A stretch of DNA of 64,000 nucleotides from Norana najaformis (Eukaryota; Annelida; Clitellata; Crassiclitellata; Hormogastridae), in the NCBI GenBank assembly GCA_964023275.1, contig OZ029921.1, positions 10,919,306-10,983,305 of the forward strand, read 5' to 3'. A model generated the notes under the pieces. The model did not search any database, had not been told where the DNA came from, and worked only from the letters and a program-made list of their open reading frames with translations. Of this stretch, positions 33,650 to 43,839 are shown one piece after another. Numbering within the stretch: position 1 is the stretch's first letter; each line of letters opens with the position of its first letter. A program made the position numbers and the translations under genes.

Positions 33650-35003
33650 GTCAATAGCTCCTGTAACTTTTACAGTCGTCAATCAGCTTACTGTGGGCAT
33701 CACTCGACTGAAACGGCCTTACTGAAGATCCTTGATGATCTCTACACCGCTTCCGGACGATGACAGCCCACCCTACTTATCGGCCTCGACCTCTCCGCTG
33801 CCTTTGACAGGATTGACAAAACAACACTCATCACTAGGCTGCAGAAGACATTCAGCATCAGCGGTGTTGCATTAGATTGGATCTGTAGCTACCTGTCTGA
33901 CCAGTCACAACATGTCATCATTGGATCATCAAGGTCGCAGCCCACTACCTGCAAATACGGTGTCCTACAAGGGTCGGTTCTTGGCCCGATTCTCTTCACG
34001 TTGTATGTGGCTCCAGTCGCTGGTGTCATTTCCGCACACGGCATCAATCACCACCAGTATGCCGGTGACATCCAACTATACATAGCGCTTGATCACATTG
34101 ACTCTGATACCAGCAACCTAACACGATGTATCGAAGCAGTACGCTGCTGGTTTCTAACTAATGGACTGTGTCTAAATCCAAAGAAGTCTGAAGTCATTGT
34201 AGTTGGCACTTCTTCATCAATAAAATCGATCGTGGATCTAAAAACAATCAACATTGCAGGCGCGGACATCCCACTATTAGGAACATTTAAGAATCTCGGA
34301 GTGACACTCAATTCTAAATTGACATTCAACCATCATGTCACCACTGCTTGCAAGGCTTCGTATTTCCATATTAAAGCCATGCATCATATTCGATCGTGCT
34401 TGCAACCGGAACTTATGAAAACAGCCGCTTGTAGTGTAGTGAGGGCAAAACTCGACTAGTGTAATTCCCTATTGTACGGTACTACAAAGTCCAACATTGC
34501 CAAACTGCAACGCGTCCAGAACTCACTAGCCCAACTAGTGACAGGAACCCGCAGGTTTGATCATGTCACTCCTATACTCAAAAAGTACACTGGCTGCCTG
34601 TCAGTTCCAGGATCACCTACAAGATAGCTCTCCTTACACGTAAGACTCTCTCAACCAATCAGCCTGCTTATCCGTCATCGTCCTGACAGCACTAACAGCC
34701 TTCCAGATCTCTGTGTTCAGCTGAACAAAGCTGTTTGTCTCTTCCTGACATCCGTGACTATCGGTCTGAATTCTCCAGACGAGGATTCAGCAATTCTGCA
34801 CTAGTCATCTGGAACAGTCTCCCTATTTACATTACTCACAACAACATCTCATTAGATATTTTCGTAAAACGGCTTAAGATCTATTTGTACCTTCTTGCTT
34901 TTGTTGTCTGACTGAAGTGACTCATCCAGGCCTACGATTCCTCGCTCAGCCAATGGACATATGGCGTGTCAACAAATGTCTTACTTACTACTTACTTACT
35001 CAG
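33650..35003 (+). mobile_element. L2/CR1-type LINE with TTAC tail
   Basis: Plus strand: STETALLKILDDLY, LIGLDLSAAFDRIDKTTLIT, VALDWICSYLSDQSQHVIIG, GVLQGSVLGPILFTLYVAPV, HQYAGDIQLYIAL (catalytic motif YAGD rather than YADD), GLCLNPKKSEVIVVGTSS, FKNLGVTLNSKLTF, then VQNSLAQLVTG and VIWNSLPIYITHNNISLDIF. The long open segment 34001-34459 suggests modest age. The 3' end has TTAC repeats (34980-35000). The second palm Asp is replaced by Gly-Asp, so this copy would not be active. Confidence 0.88.
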
Positions 35004-35635
35004 CAGCTCCTCTGAATAGTTTTCTTGATGAGGTGCTACATCAAAGTGCACTTACGATTATGATGGAGTTGCAGAAATCAAGCCACATCTTCTACATATC
35101 AGCTGGCCATAATCAAAGATCAAAAGAGGCTACAAAGCAAGCTTGATTTGGCTGGCATCCATCACTTGGGATGACTGCAGGCCTGAACAGGATCTAAACA
35201 GTTTGAAAGGGCATGCAGTTGTGCAGTAACAGCCTCAAATTTGATGCCGGCTGTCTCACCTTCTTGGCCCAAGGACAGCTAGGATCCTCCATGTGAAGGT
35301 TAAGATTGCCTAGCACAACCAGTGCTCAAGAAAACTGTGAACTCCTGAACACTGACCTAGGTCAGTGGATGGCAGCAATCGTCATTAGCACCAGGATGAT
35401 AAGAAGAAACTCAGAAAGACCTTGAAGGCAGTAAAATTTTGCAAATGATACACTTATCTACCAAATGAACAAGCACATTTACAACAGACAATACAAGCCA
35501 ACATCTATTTTGCTTTAATAAAATCTGCTCATATTGCAATCTCTTGTAGGAATAGGATTCAGAAATGCTTGCATTTATATAGCATGAATCTGTAACAGTA
35601 CTTGTCTTCACCTCTGAAGTACTTGTACTGAGATC
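35004..35635. other. Intron without recognised features
   Basis: No coding or mobile signature seen on either strand. Confidence 0.35.
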
Positions 35636-36720
35636 CTGTATTTAAATGTATTTAGCTGTATTTAACTGTATTTAGCTGCATTTAACTGTATTTAGCTGTA
35701 TTTAACTGTATTTAGCTGTATTTAACTGTATTTAGCTGTACTTAAGGGTTAGATGTATTTAGCTGTACTTAAGGTTTAGATGTATTTAGCTGTATTTAAG
35801 GGTTAGCTGTATTTAACTGTATTTATCTGTATTTAAGGGTTAGCTGTATTTTGCTGTATTTAAGGGTTAGCTGTATTTAACTGTATTTAAGGGTTAGCTG
35901 TATTTAACTGTATTTAGCTGCATTTAACTGTATTTAGCTGTATTTAGTGTATTTAATTTAATTTAACTGTATTTAACTGCATTTAGCTGAATTTAAGGGT
36001 TAGCTGTATTTAGCTGTATTTAGCTGTATTTAACTGTATTTAGCTGTACTTAAGGGTTAGATGTATTTAGCTGTACTTAAGGTTTAGATGTATTTAGCTG
36101 TATTTAAGGGTTAGCTGTATTTAACTGTATTTATCTGTATTTAAGGGTTAGCTGTATTTTGCTGTATTTAAGGGTTAGCTGTATTTAACTGTATTTAAGG
36201 GTTAGCTGTATTTAACTGTATTTAAGGGTTAGTGTATTTAACTGTATTTAGCTGCATTTCACTGTATTTAGCTGTATTTAGTGTATTTAATTTAATTTAA
36301 CTGTATTTAACTGCATTTAGCTGAATTTAAGGGTTAGCTGTATTTAACTGTATTTAGCTGTATTTAAGGGTTAGCTGTATTTAGCTGTATTTAAAGGTTA
36401 GCTGTATTTAGCTGTATTTAAAGGTTAGCTGTATTTAACTGTATTTAGCTGTATTTAATGGTTAGCTGTATTTAACTTCATTAAGCTGTATTTAAGGGTT
36501 AGCTGTATTTAGCTGTATTTAAGAGTAAGCTGTATTTAAGAAGCTTATATATAGAAAGGGCTGTATTTGTGTATTTAGCTGTATTTAAACAGCCTATATA
36601 GAGAGAGGGCTGTGTTTAACTGTATTTGGCTGTATTTAAGGGTTAGCTGAATTTAGCTGTATTTAAAGGTTAGCTGTATTTAGCTGCATTTAAGGAGCCT
36701 ACAAATAAAAGTGGGCTGCT
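35636..36720. repeat. Satellite of CTGTATTTAA/G units with higher-order duplication
   Basis: About 1.1 kb built from 10-11 base units CTGTATTTAG / CTGTATTTAA with AAGGGTTAG interruptions. A block beginning AGCTGTACTTAAGGGTTAGA at 35734 recurs at 36042, giving a higher-order period of about 308 bases. The right part degrades into ATATATAGAAAGGGCTG units. Confidence 0.92.
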
Positions 36721-36745
36721 TAGAACAAGACAGAGAGAAAAAAAA

Positions 36746-36963
36746 TGTTACGACTAGCGCAGGAGCAGCAAAGTGTCGACAGTGAGATCAGACAGAACAG
36801 TGAAATGGTGGACTCTTTGTTGGGGTTTGACTGTCTGTTGTTGCTGTAGAAGAATAAAACTTTAAACAATTTGACTCTCTGACTGACCTTTCTCTCCAAA
36901 GACCTCAGGAGGCCTACTTACAATGAGCGGATAGACAGATCGGCCAACAGAAAAAACGTCACA
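36746..36963. mobile_element. Possible solo LTR (fossil)
   Basis: A 218-base segment starting TGTTACGAC and ending ACGTCACA, with an AATAAA signal about 110 bases in. The edges resemble TG...CA LTR ends with short inverted repeats. No matching target duplication or second copy was seen, so the call is weak. Family unknown. Confidence 0.25.
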
Positions 36964-37274
36964 ATATGAAGTTCAAAATGTTTGGTGACTAATTGCCAAG
37001 CACAAAATAGAGAGTTTAGATATAATTTACCAATGCAAAGTGCTTGCAGTAGTAATATATATTTGTCTGAGTTACAACCAACATGAGAAAAATCATCACC
37101 AGACAGTCACATTTTGGAGCTATCATATTCCAACTAAGCCATGTCTTATGACAATAGCACCATAGAAACAATAAACTTGGTACCAACTAATCAGTTATAA
37201 TTTAGAGCTCATTATCTTCTGATGTGTCAACTCAAACCAAGTAAATTAAAATGTAAGTAGAAATAATAGCAAAC

Positions 37275-37341
37275 CTGGACAAGAATACGTGGTCTCTCTC
37301 TTGAAGGAAAAGGGACTTCAGACATGAAATGACCAATGTGC
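37275..37341 (-). CDS. DENND4: DENND4-like exon, DENN linker
   Basis: A 67-base exon encoding HIGHFMSEVPFPS then RERPRILVQ, matching the family segment HISHF..IPFPSP..RPRILVQ. Acceptor TTTTTGCTAG, donor CAG|GTTTGC. It begins with the third base of the Arg codon split from the exon at 41668 and ends in phase 0, continuing into LSTESV at 28314. The intron sequence directly upstream of the acceptor (plus coordinates about 37350-37450) belongs to a repeat tail, so part of the splice environment is transposon-derived. Confidence 0.9.
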
Positions 37342-37349
37342 CTAGCAAA

Positions 37350-37450
37350 AAGAAACACAAATCTAATCTAATTAAATCAAATCTTGCAACTTCAGTTGCA
37401 CCATTATCGTTGTTGTAATGCACAAGGCATCAATTAATTGTCACTTCTAA
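37350..37450 (-). repeat. LINE/SINE 3' tail with TTAGA repeats beside an exon
   Basis: In the minus sense GATGCCTTGTGCATTACAAC leads to TAATTAGATTAGATTTG, about 10 bases from the acceptor of the 37341 exon. Similar GATGCCTTGTGCAT and TAGATTAGA tails occur at about 50712-50765 and 56685-56715. Confidence 0.6.
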
Positions 37451-37499
37451 GTAAAATCAAACTCCATAATAACAATCCTTCAGACAGAACGAGTCAAGA

Positions 37500-40400
37500 T
37501 CCTCACTTCAGACTCTGGATATTGGTCAATAAAATATTTGTTCACTTCTAAATAAAGCTGAAGCTTAGCATAGTTTTCTTTGTGAGCATTCCTTACATAA
37601 AGTTGCTCTTAATGAAATATGGCTTCAAACTAGTCATACATCAGCATTCATTTCTGATGTCACTCCCTTAACTTTTCTATCCTGGATGAGCCTCAGTGCA
37701 GTAATATAGGTGGCAGACTTGCTTTCTCTTTAGGTCACATCTATCACTCCATGGGTTCATTTTGTCTATTCCAGCACCCAAGGCATATGAGGTCCTGGCT
37801 GCTATTCTCATTTCTGGAAAAAAATTGGTATTGCTTGTGAACATCCCTCTCTCTGACTGATTTTTTTTTTGTTTTTAATTCCAGTCACTACCTGAATATT
37901 TGATTTCCTCTCCTTCTGAAATACTTGTTATGGGTGACATTAATATTGACCTTGACATAACTAGTCACTGTTCTTCTTGATGTGTTGGAAGGGACCAGCT
38001 CATTGCTTTACAGCACCTTTCTCTACAGCACCTTTCCAAACTACAGCAAAATTCACAACTGGCATAGTCTGAAAACTCATTCTGATTTGCATCTGCATCA
38101 TTCAGTTACTCCTGTTGAGTTATATCTTTCAGACCATACTGCACTTTTTTCATAAAAGTTTGACTTTCCATTTAAGCCACTTTGATGCTACAAAATTGTT
38201 AGATTTCGCTCTTGGCATAAAATGACTTCAATAAACTAAAGCATTAAGTAAGTAAGTAAGTAAGTAAGTAAGTATATTCTTTATGAACCAATAGCTAATC
38301 GCACATCGGTTTAAAAGTATTTAAGAACACAAGAAAACTTAATATTCATACAACATCCTAATAATAAAACATTTACGCGTTAAATTGTCAGCAGGAGGAA
38401 TAATACGATCATGGGTGTGGGGCCATAGGGAATAACTGAGGGTTTTAACTGGTGGGAGTAGCTGATGTAAGACATGATTTGCGTTGTTCAAGATTGCTTT
38501 AAAGAGATGAGCATCAGCTATGCCACAGAGTTCATCGAACTTTGGGAAGTCCCCAGGAAGATAGCGAAGACACACAAGTTTCCGCATCAAAGTCTGGAGC
38601 CGAGCCCTAGCCTGTGCCCCAGCATAGCCCCACCATACGGGAGAGGCGTACAGCATCCTGGCCAGTGTTGTGGCTCGGACGTCATAGAGCCGAGGACCAG
38701 TGAGGCCATGTGCTACAAGAATTCGTATGGCATATAGAGGCTGACGCACCTGACTATGAATCCGATCAATATGAGAATCAAAATTTAACATACTCGATAG
38801 GGTAACACCCAATACTGTCATCTCTGGTACCCTGGTTAAACCAGGAATAACATTAGGTAAAATTATTTGCTGATTTCTCATTCTTGGCCTGTGAATTATC
38901 ATTTCACATGTCTTCTTATGATTAAGTTTTAAGTTACACGTGTCTGCCCAAAGAGTAACGTGGTCCAGTTCAGCCTGGACCATCAAGCTATTGCAGGATG
39001 GTATAAGAAGGTAACTGTCATCAGCGTATTTAAATAACCTATTGTTGGGTGCTAAAGGCTTATACTTGGATATGGCAACTAGGAAGTTCACTGGTCCCAG
39101 ACCCGAACCCTGAACAATACTGGAATTTATGTCAACTAAGGTAGAGACAGTGTCAATGAATTTGGTACAATGCTGTCGGTTGGTTAGGAAGGAAATTACT
39201 CAATTGTAAATGTAATCAGGAAGAGTACTCTGTTATAGTTTTCTCCTGCACAAGCAGCTAAAGAGCAGGCTTTGCAGCTCTAATTTAACTGAGCTCCTTA
39301 ACAGGCAAATTTCTTTTAGATCTAAGAGAGCAGTAGAGTGCAAACCACTGCCTTGGTTTCACTCTGCCATTTCTGAAGCTAGGCATTGCAGAAACAGAGC
39401 ATTGGTGGCACCACTCTCGTCACCCTGGATCTCAATAGGTTTAAGCAATGGTGCAAACTTGTGTGAGAACTTGCTTCTCTGCCACACCTGAATATTTAAC
39501 TAATTTAATTGCTTAACGTTCTGCATCGCCAAAGACCTTGTGGTTGGCCTTAAATAAGTTATTACACTGGGAGAAGTTAAATCTGTCCCCTGCTGTTTGC
39601 TCGGCTAACCATGATCTTCCCAGTAAATTACTGACTTTTTTCCGTATAAAATTTCTGGCATAAGACTGAAATCTGTCATCCTACTTCTTTGTCCCTGTCT
39701 TAGACTACTTTTTGCAGAGGTTTGCAAATTTATCTTTTACTCACCTAATAAAAGCTGTCTACTTGACACCAACCATTCCCACATCTTTTTTGACAGAGTG
39801 CTTTGATGCCCTTAGTCCAACTATAACATCAGTAATCAATTCCTCATTGCATGGAGTATTCTTCCCGTCTGTTTTTGCTCATAGCATGGTTAATCCTCTG
39901 CTAGAGACCTTCTCTTAACCCTGGTGACCTGTCTAATTACGGATGTATCTCAAATCTGAACCTTGTATCAAAAACTCTTGAACTGGTATCTATAAATCAT
40001 ATGCAAACTCACCTATCTTCCAACTCAATCTCCCCTTTCAGTCTGCATACTGCAATTTAATTCAACAGAATCTGCCCTTTTTGCTGATCATAGTGAAATC
40101 ATGAGCTCAATGGATAAGGATATGGTGACAGTACTTATTCCTCTTGACTTGTCTTCTGCTTTTGACATTGTGGACCATTTTCTCCTTTTGCATAGTCTCC
40201 AGAACTGATCTGGTGTTTCTTGCCCTACACTGCGTTGGTTTGCTACTCATCTCAGTCCACACACTCAATCTGTATATTTAAATGGACGTTATTCATCTAG
40301 CGCTTTGTTAACATTTGGTGCCCCACAGGGTTTTGTGCTTGTTCCTCTTTTCTTTACATTATGCAAAACATCATTAAGTACAGTACTTTATAATCACTCA

Positions 40401-41335
40401 CTAGGATATCATTCCTATGTGGATGATACTCAGATTTCTATTTCTTTTGACAGTTTGTCTTGACACTCATTTGTGCAGCTGTTGTCCACTGCCCTTGATG
40501 AGGTGCATCAAAAACTGAATTTTTACTACTGGCACTTTACAGCAGCTCAAGAACAAGTAAGTTTGAACAGCTTAAATCTTTAAAACAGGTTAAAACAGGG
40601 TGATTTACTTGTGTTGGCTGATTCTGCTTCTAATTTGGGTGTTGCTTTTGATTCTGCTATCTCACACCAACTACATAAATGATATTTGTAAGCATCATAC
40701 ATCTATAATGATGACACATGCAGAATTAGACATTATTTTCCCATGTGCAGAAATGCATACAAGTTCAAAACCCCTTGGTGAGAGCTACTACAAATACTTC
40801 AAAATATGAGCATATGAGCCCTGTACTTAAATCTTTGAACTGGCTTCCTGTTCAGCAAAGGATTTAATTTAAATTGGGACTTACAGTTTATAAAACACTG
40901 AACTGAAGTCAACCACAATACTTAAAATCAGTCCTTATTCCCAAGACTTACCATTAGTCTGCAAGGTTAACCTGAATGTCTATCTCTGGTCATACCTTGG
41001 ACAAGAACAGTTCTTGGTGAATGGGCTTTCTGGTTGCTGGACCAAAATCTTGTGAATGGGCTTTCTGGTTGCTGGACCTAAATTTTGGAACTCCCTCCCT
41101 GTGTCTGTTCGTTCTGCTCAGTCGCTTCTGTCATTCCGTTCTCAACTGAAAACTTACCTTTATCAAATTGCTTATCCACCATAGGCTACCTTTCTGTCTT
41201 GTGGACTGACCTTCTGGATATTGACCTCATTGCGGCTTGCCTTTGGTGCAACATCGGTTGATGCCTTGTGCATCAGACATTAGCACATTAGAAGCTACTA
41301 ATTATTAATATTATTATTATGGTTAAATTTTATCT
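37500..41335 (+). mobile_element. L2-type LINE copy 2, split by another LINE
   Basis: Same family as copy 1. Endonuclease part at 37560-38240 (AYEVLAAILIS, LSDHTALFS-like), RT linker 39300-40080, palm at 40140-40470 (LLDLSSAFDIVDHFLL-like and the FTLCKTSLSTVL, YHSYVDDTQISISF region; motif YVDD), C-terminus 40800-41160 (WLPVQQRI-like; KFWNSLPVSVRSAQSLLSFR, QLKTYLYQIAYPP). A tandem 36-base duplication (TGAATGGGCTTTCTGGTTGC) lies at 41012-41077. A minus-strand LINE splits it at 38243-39235. 39321-40026 equals 26522-27227 base for base. Confidence 0.85.
38243..39235 (-). mobile_element. CR1/Jockey-like LINE 3' part nested in L2 copy 2
   Basis: The minus strand has an uninterrupted 250-codon frame (39091-38339) with RT palm NNRLFKYADDSYLLIPSCNS, NLKLNHKKTCEMIIH, EMTVLGVTLSSMLNFDSHID, then YASPVWWGYAGA, ELCGIADAHLFKAILNNANH and the end RMLYEY-stop. 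Upstream, still in RT, is GSGLGPVNFLVAIS. The 3' end AATATACTTACTTACTTACT gives an ACTT tail (38246-38275 in reverse). It is truncated 5' near 39230. The intact frame indicates a recent insertion. A shorter piece of the same family is at 10928-11083. Confidence 0.9.
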
Positions 41336-41667
41336 TGTGGTTGTCAAATATGTCAAGAATGCTAAGCACTGTACCAATAGCCCATTGGAATCTTCAATTA
41401 AAAGTTAAAATTGTAAGTACTAATTAGACTACATGATGGAATCTAGTACTAGGCTATCCTACTCACAATAAAAACTGGTCAGCATAGGTAAACAGTGTTA
41501 TGACTTGTATCAGCAGATATTCATTGTCCATTAACAATTATCAGTTTTTGATAGAACATAACTTAAGGAATACTATAAACTGCCATTAGTCAATTATATC
41601 ACATTTCTTAAAGCATGTTTTAAAAAGCATAAAAAAATTAAATTTAGGCATACAGTGGGAGACCAAC

Positions 41668-42064
41668 CTTTCCAGTGGTACCTTCTGGGGGCCAGACACT
41701 GATATTCTGTACAAGCACAGAAGAAACTTCTTAAATGTGTCAAAGAAAGGCCAGCGTGACAGAATGCATATGGACTGGTTCTGGTGAACAGTAAGCTGTT
41801 TCTTTGGTGAGCTGAGGCCCAGCTTAGTCAGCTGTTCTGCTCTGAGTTTGCTGTGGTCATACTCCTCATAGAAAATGACAGCTGCTCCATAGACCTTCTC
41901 ACCCGTTGCTCCCGTTAAAACAAATGTGGAAAACAAAGGAAGAGGGTGGCGTGATCCAGCTGGCCAGCTTTCAATTGTAGCACCCAGTGGAAGACAGAAC
42001 ATTGCCACTTGCTGTGGAAGGGGAAAGCCTGGCAGATCGTCTGTTGGATACCGAAATAACACAG
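41668..42064 (-). CDS. DENND4: DENND4-like exon, upstream DENN region
   Basis: The largest host exon, 397 bases. It opens AVLFRYPTDD and contains VAMFCLPLGATIESWP, FSTFVLTGATGEKVYGAA, SICILSRWPFFDTF and RISVSGPQKVPLER, the conserved order of the DENND4 uDENN part. Acceptor in the minus sense is TTGTTTTAG and donor AAAG|GTTGGT. The two leading bases complete the codon split at 48684, and the trailing AG joins the G that opens the next exon at 37341 to restore Arg. The frame stays open for a few codons past the donor, but the next exon supplies the conserved HIGHF residues, which fixes the donor at 41668. Confidence 0.93.
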
Positions 42065-42344
42065 CTAAAACAAGGCAAACAACAGCAACAGTAAAAAATG
42101 CTGAAGATCACATACTGAAATAATTAACAATTTGAGCTTACAAATGATGTCAAACAAGGATGACAGCCATTGTACAAGTCACAGATTCTTGGAAAATGAT
42201 AACAAGCCAGTCATTCAAACTACTAAAATTGTATCAAAGAGATATCACACTTTTATGTCAGTCTACATTAAAATTGTAACCTATTAAATATTTTATATCA
42301 ATGCTTTAATATTTACTTAATTCAACACTACAGAGCTTGACTGG

Positions 42345-42450
42345 TGGTCAAATTTTTATTTATTTATTTAAAGCACTTATAACGTGTGCAATGTCAGAGT
42401 AGCCATTATTGTAATGCACAAGGTATCATTAGTAGTAATGGGCAAAATAC
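42345..42450 (-). repeat. LINE/SINE 3' end repeat
   Basis: TTTATTTATTTATTTAAAGC then CACTTATAACGTGTGCAATG and AATGCACAAGGTATCA: the same tail type as at 37350-37450. Short. Confidence 0.45.
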
Positions 42451-42639
42451 TTTGGATAGTAGTCTTTCCCAGGAAAGTTCTTCATCAGCACTGTCACATG
42501 GCATATAAAGGACCTGCTCCTGAAGCACAGGAGACTGGAAGCAAAGTGGATTTACTCCAGACAGGTCCACAACAGACAGGTTTTTCACCTTAAGCACCCT
42601 CATTCAGACCCGGCACAAGTACCAACAACCACTGTGGAT

Positions 42640-43640
42640 CGCTTAAGTGGACCTGAAGGCCGCATCTGACTCAGTGAACAGGGAGGCACTCTGCCATTTA
42701 CTTCATAACTGAGGCCTCCTGCCCAAGGTTGTCAAATTCAAGTATGCCTTGTATACTGACACCCTGAGCTGCATGCGAATAGAAAGGAAAACATCTGACT
42801 GGTTTACAGTCCACAGTGAGGTATGACAGGGTGATCCGATGGTTCCAGACTCCTTTGCAGCATCAACGGTTTACAAGCCGTTATAAAATTATGGAGCCCA
42901 CAGTCCACTGTGGCGTGGTAGGCACCACTGCTGGGAAGGTGGTCTTCACAGACCTAGATAATACTGTTGACATTTAACTGCTGGCAGAAATGGCAGAGGT
43001 TTACTCTTGTCACTAGAGGTTAAGGGCAGGGAGGCCAAAGGTTTTGGTCTAGAGATCAACTGGGATAAGACCAAGATCTAAACTACTTTGGATTACCCAC
43101 CTAGCCACTTACTGTCATTGGCTGCAAGTGACCGTCTGGAGGTGGTTGAGGCCTTTTCATACTTCGGCAGCCAGACAGTGGCCAGTGGCTTCAGTGAACA
43201 GGAGATCAAACATTGAATTGCTATCACCAGATCTTGCATGGTCTCCATAGATAAACACATCTGGGACTCTACAATTGAGCTGAATACAAAAATAGAGCTC
43301 TACAGACTGTACGTGCTGCCAGTTCTCCTCTATAGCTGCAAGACATAGTCAACCATAAAGGCCCTAAACAAGAAACTTGATGTCTTCGACATGTGGTGCC
43401 TCAGAAGGATCCTACAAATTCCCTGTTCAGACCATGTGAGCAACCTCGTGATCAAGAGAAGAACAGCGATGGTACCAATCTCTGCTACTGTCCAAAAATG
43501 CAGACTGTGCTTCTTTGGGCATACCACTAGTGCTCCAGAAGATGAGGACCACTGGACAGCTCTGTGGGCCTCAATAAACAAGCTCCAGAAGAACTGAAGC
43601 AGACTAAGTTGTTAAACTAGGACTACCGGGACTAGAGTCA
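42640..43640 (+). mobile_element. RTE/I-like LINE fragment
   Basis: Plus strand in shifting frames: VDLKAA-DSVNREALCHLL-like start at 42652, LYTDTLSCMRIERKTSDWFT, EINWDKTKI, VEAFSYFGSQTVASGFSEQE, IWDSTIELNTKIELYRLYVL and DMWCLRRILQIPCSDHVSNL followed by LCFFGHTTSAPEDEDHWTAL. This order (YFGS, WCLRRIL, RLFGH) is common in RTE/I-like elements. The YADD region is degraded. A 5'-truncated pseudocopy. Confidence 0.75.
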
Positions 43641-43805
43641 TGGAGAAGGATCTCGTAGACTTATATTAACTAATATCATCGTCATCTTGTTCACATTTCA
43701 CTAGAGTGTGCATTCCGAAGTTTTACACAGTTTCAGGATCATACCAACTGGAGAATGCGCCTCTGAGGCTGTCATTAATAGCGCAGGTGTTATAAATATC
43801 TGTTT

Positions 43806-43837
43806 AATAATAATAATAATAATAATAATTATTATAA
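43806..43837. repeat. AAT microsatellite
   Basis: AATAATAAT units followed by ATTATTATAATAATT, probably the 3' tail of a small preceding LINE end (GTGTTATAAATATCTG at 43789-43804). Confidence 0.7.
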
Positions 43838-43839
43838 TA

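Noticed and set aside
35636-36720. GGGTTAG motifs considered as interstitial telomere sequence
   Set aside because: GGGTTAG occurs only as part of AAGGGTTAGCTGTATTT units, never as uninterrupted TTAGGG tandem repeats.
41654-41668. DENND4 exon end at a GTATGC donor at 41653
   Set aside because: The exon at 37341 already encodes the residues after PLER and joins in phase from the donor at 41667; using the later donor would duplicate the SH(F) segment.
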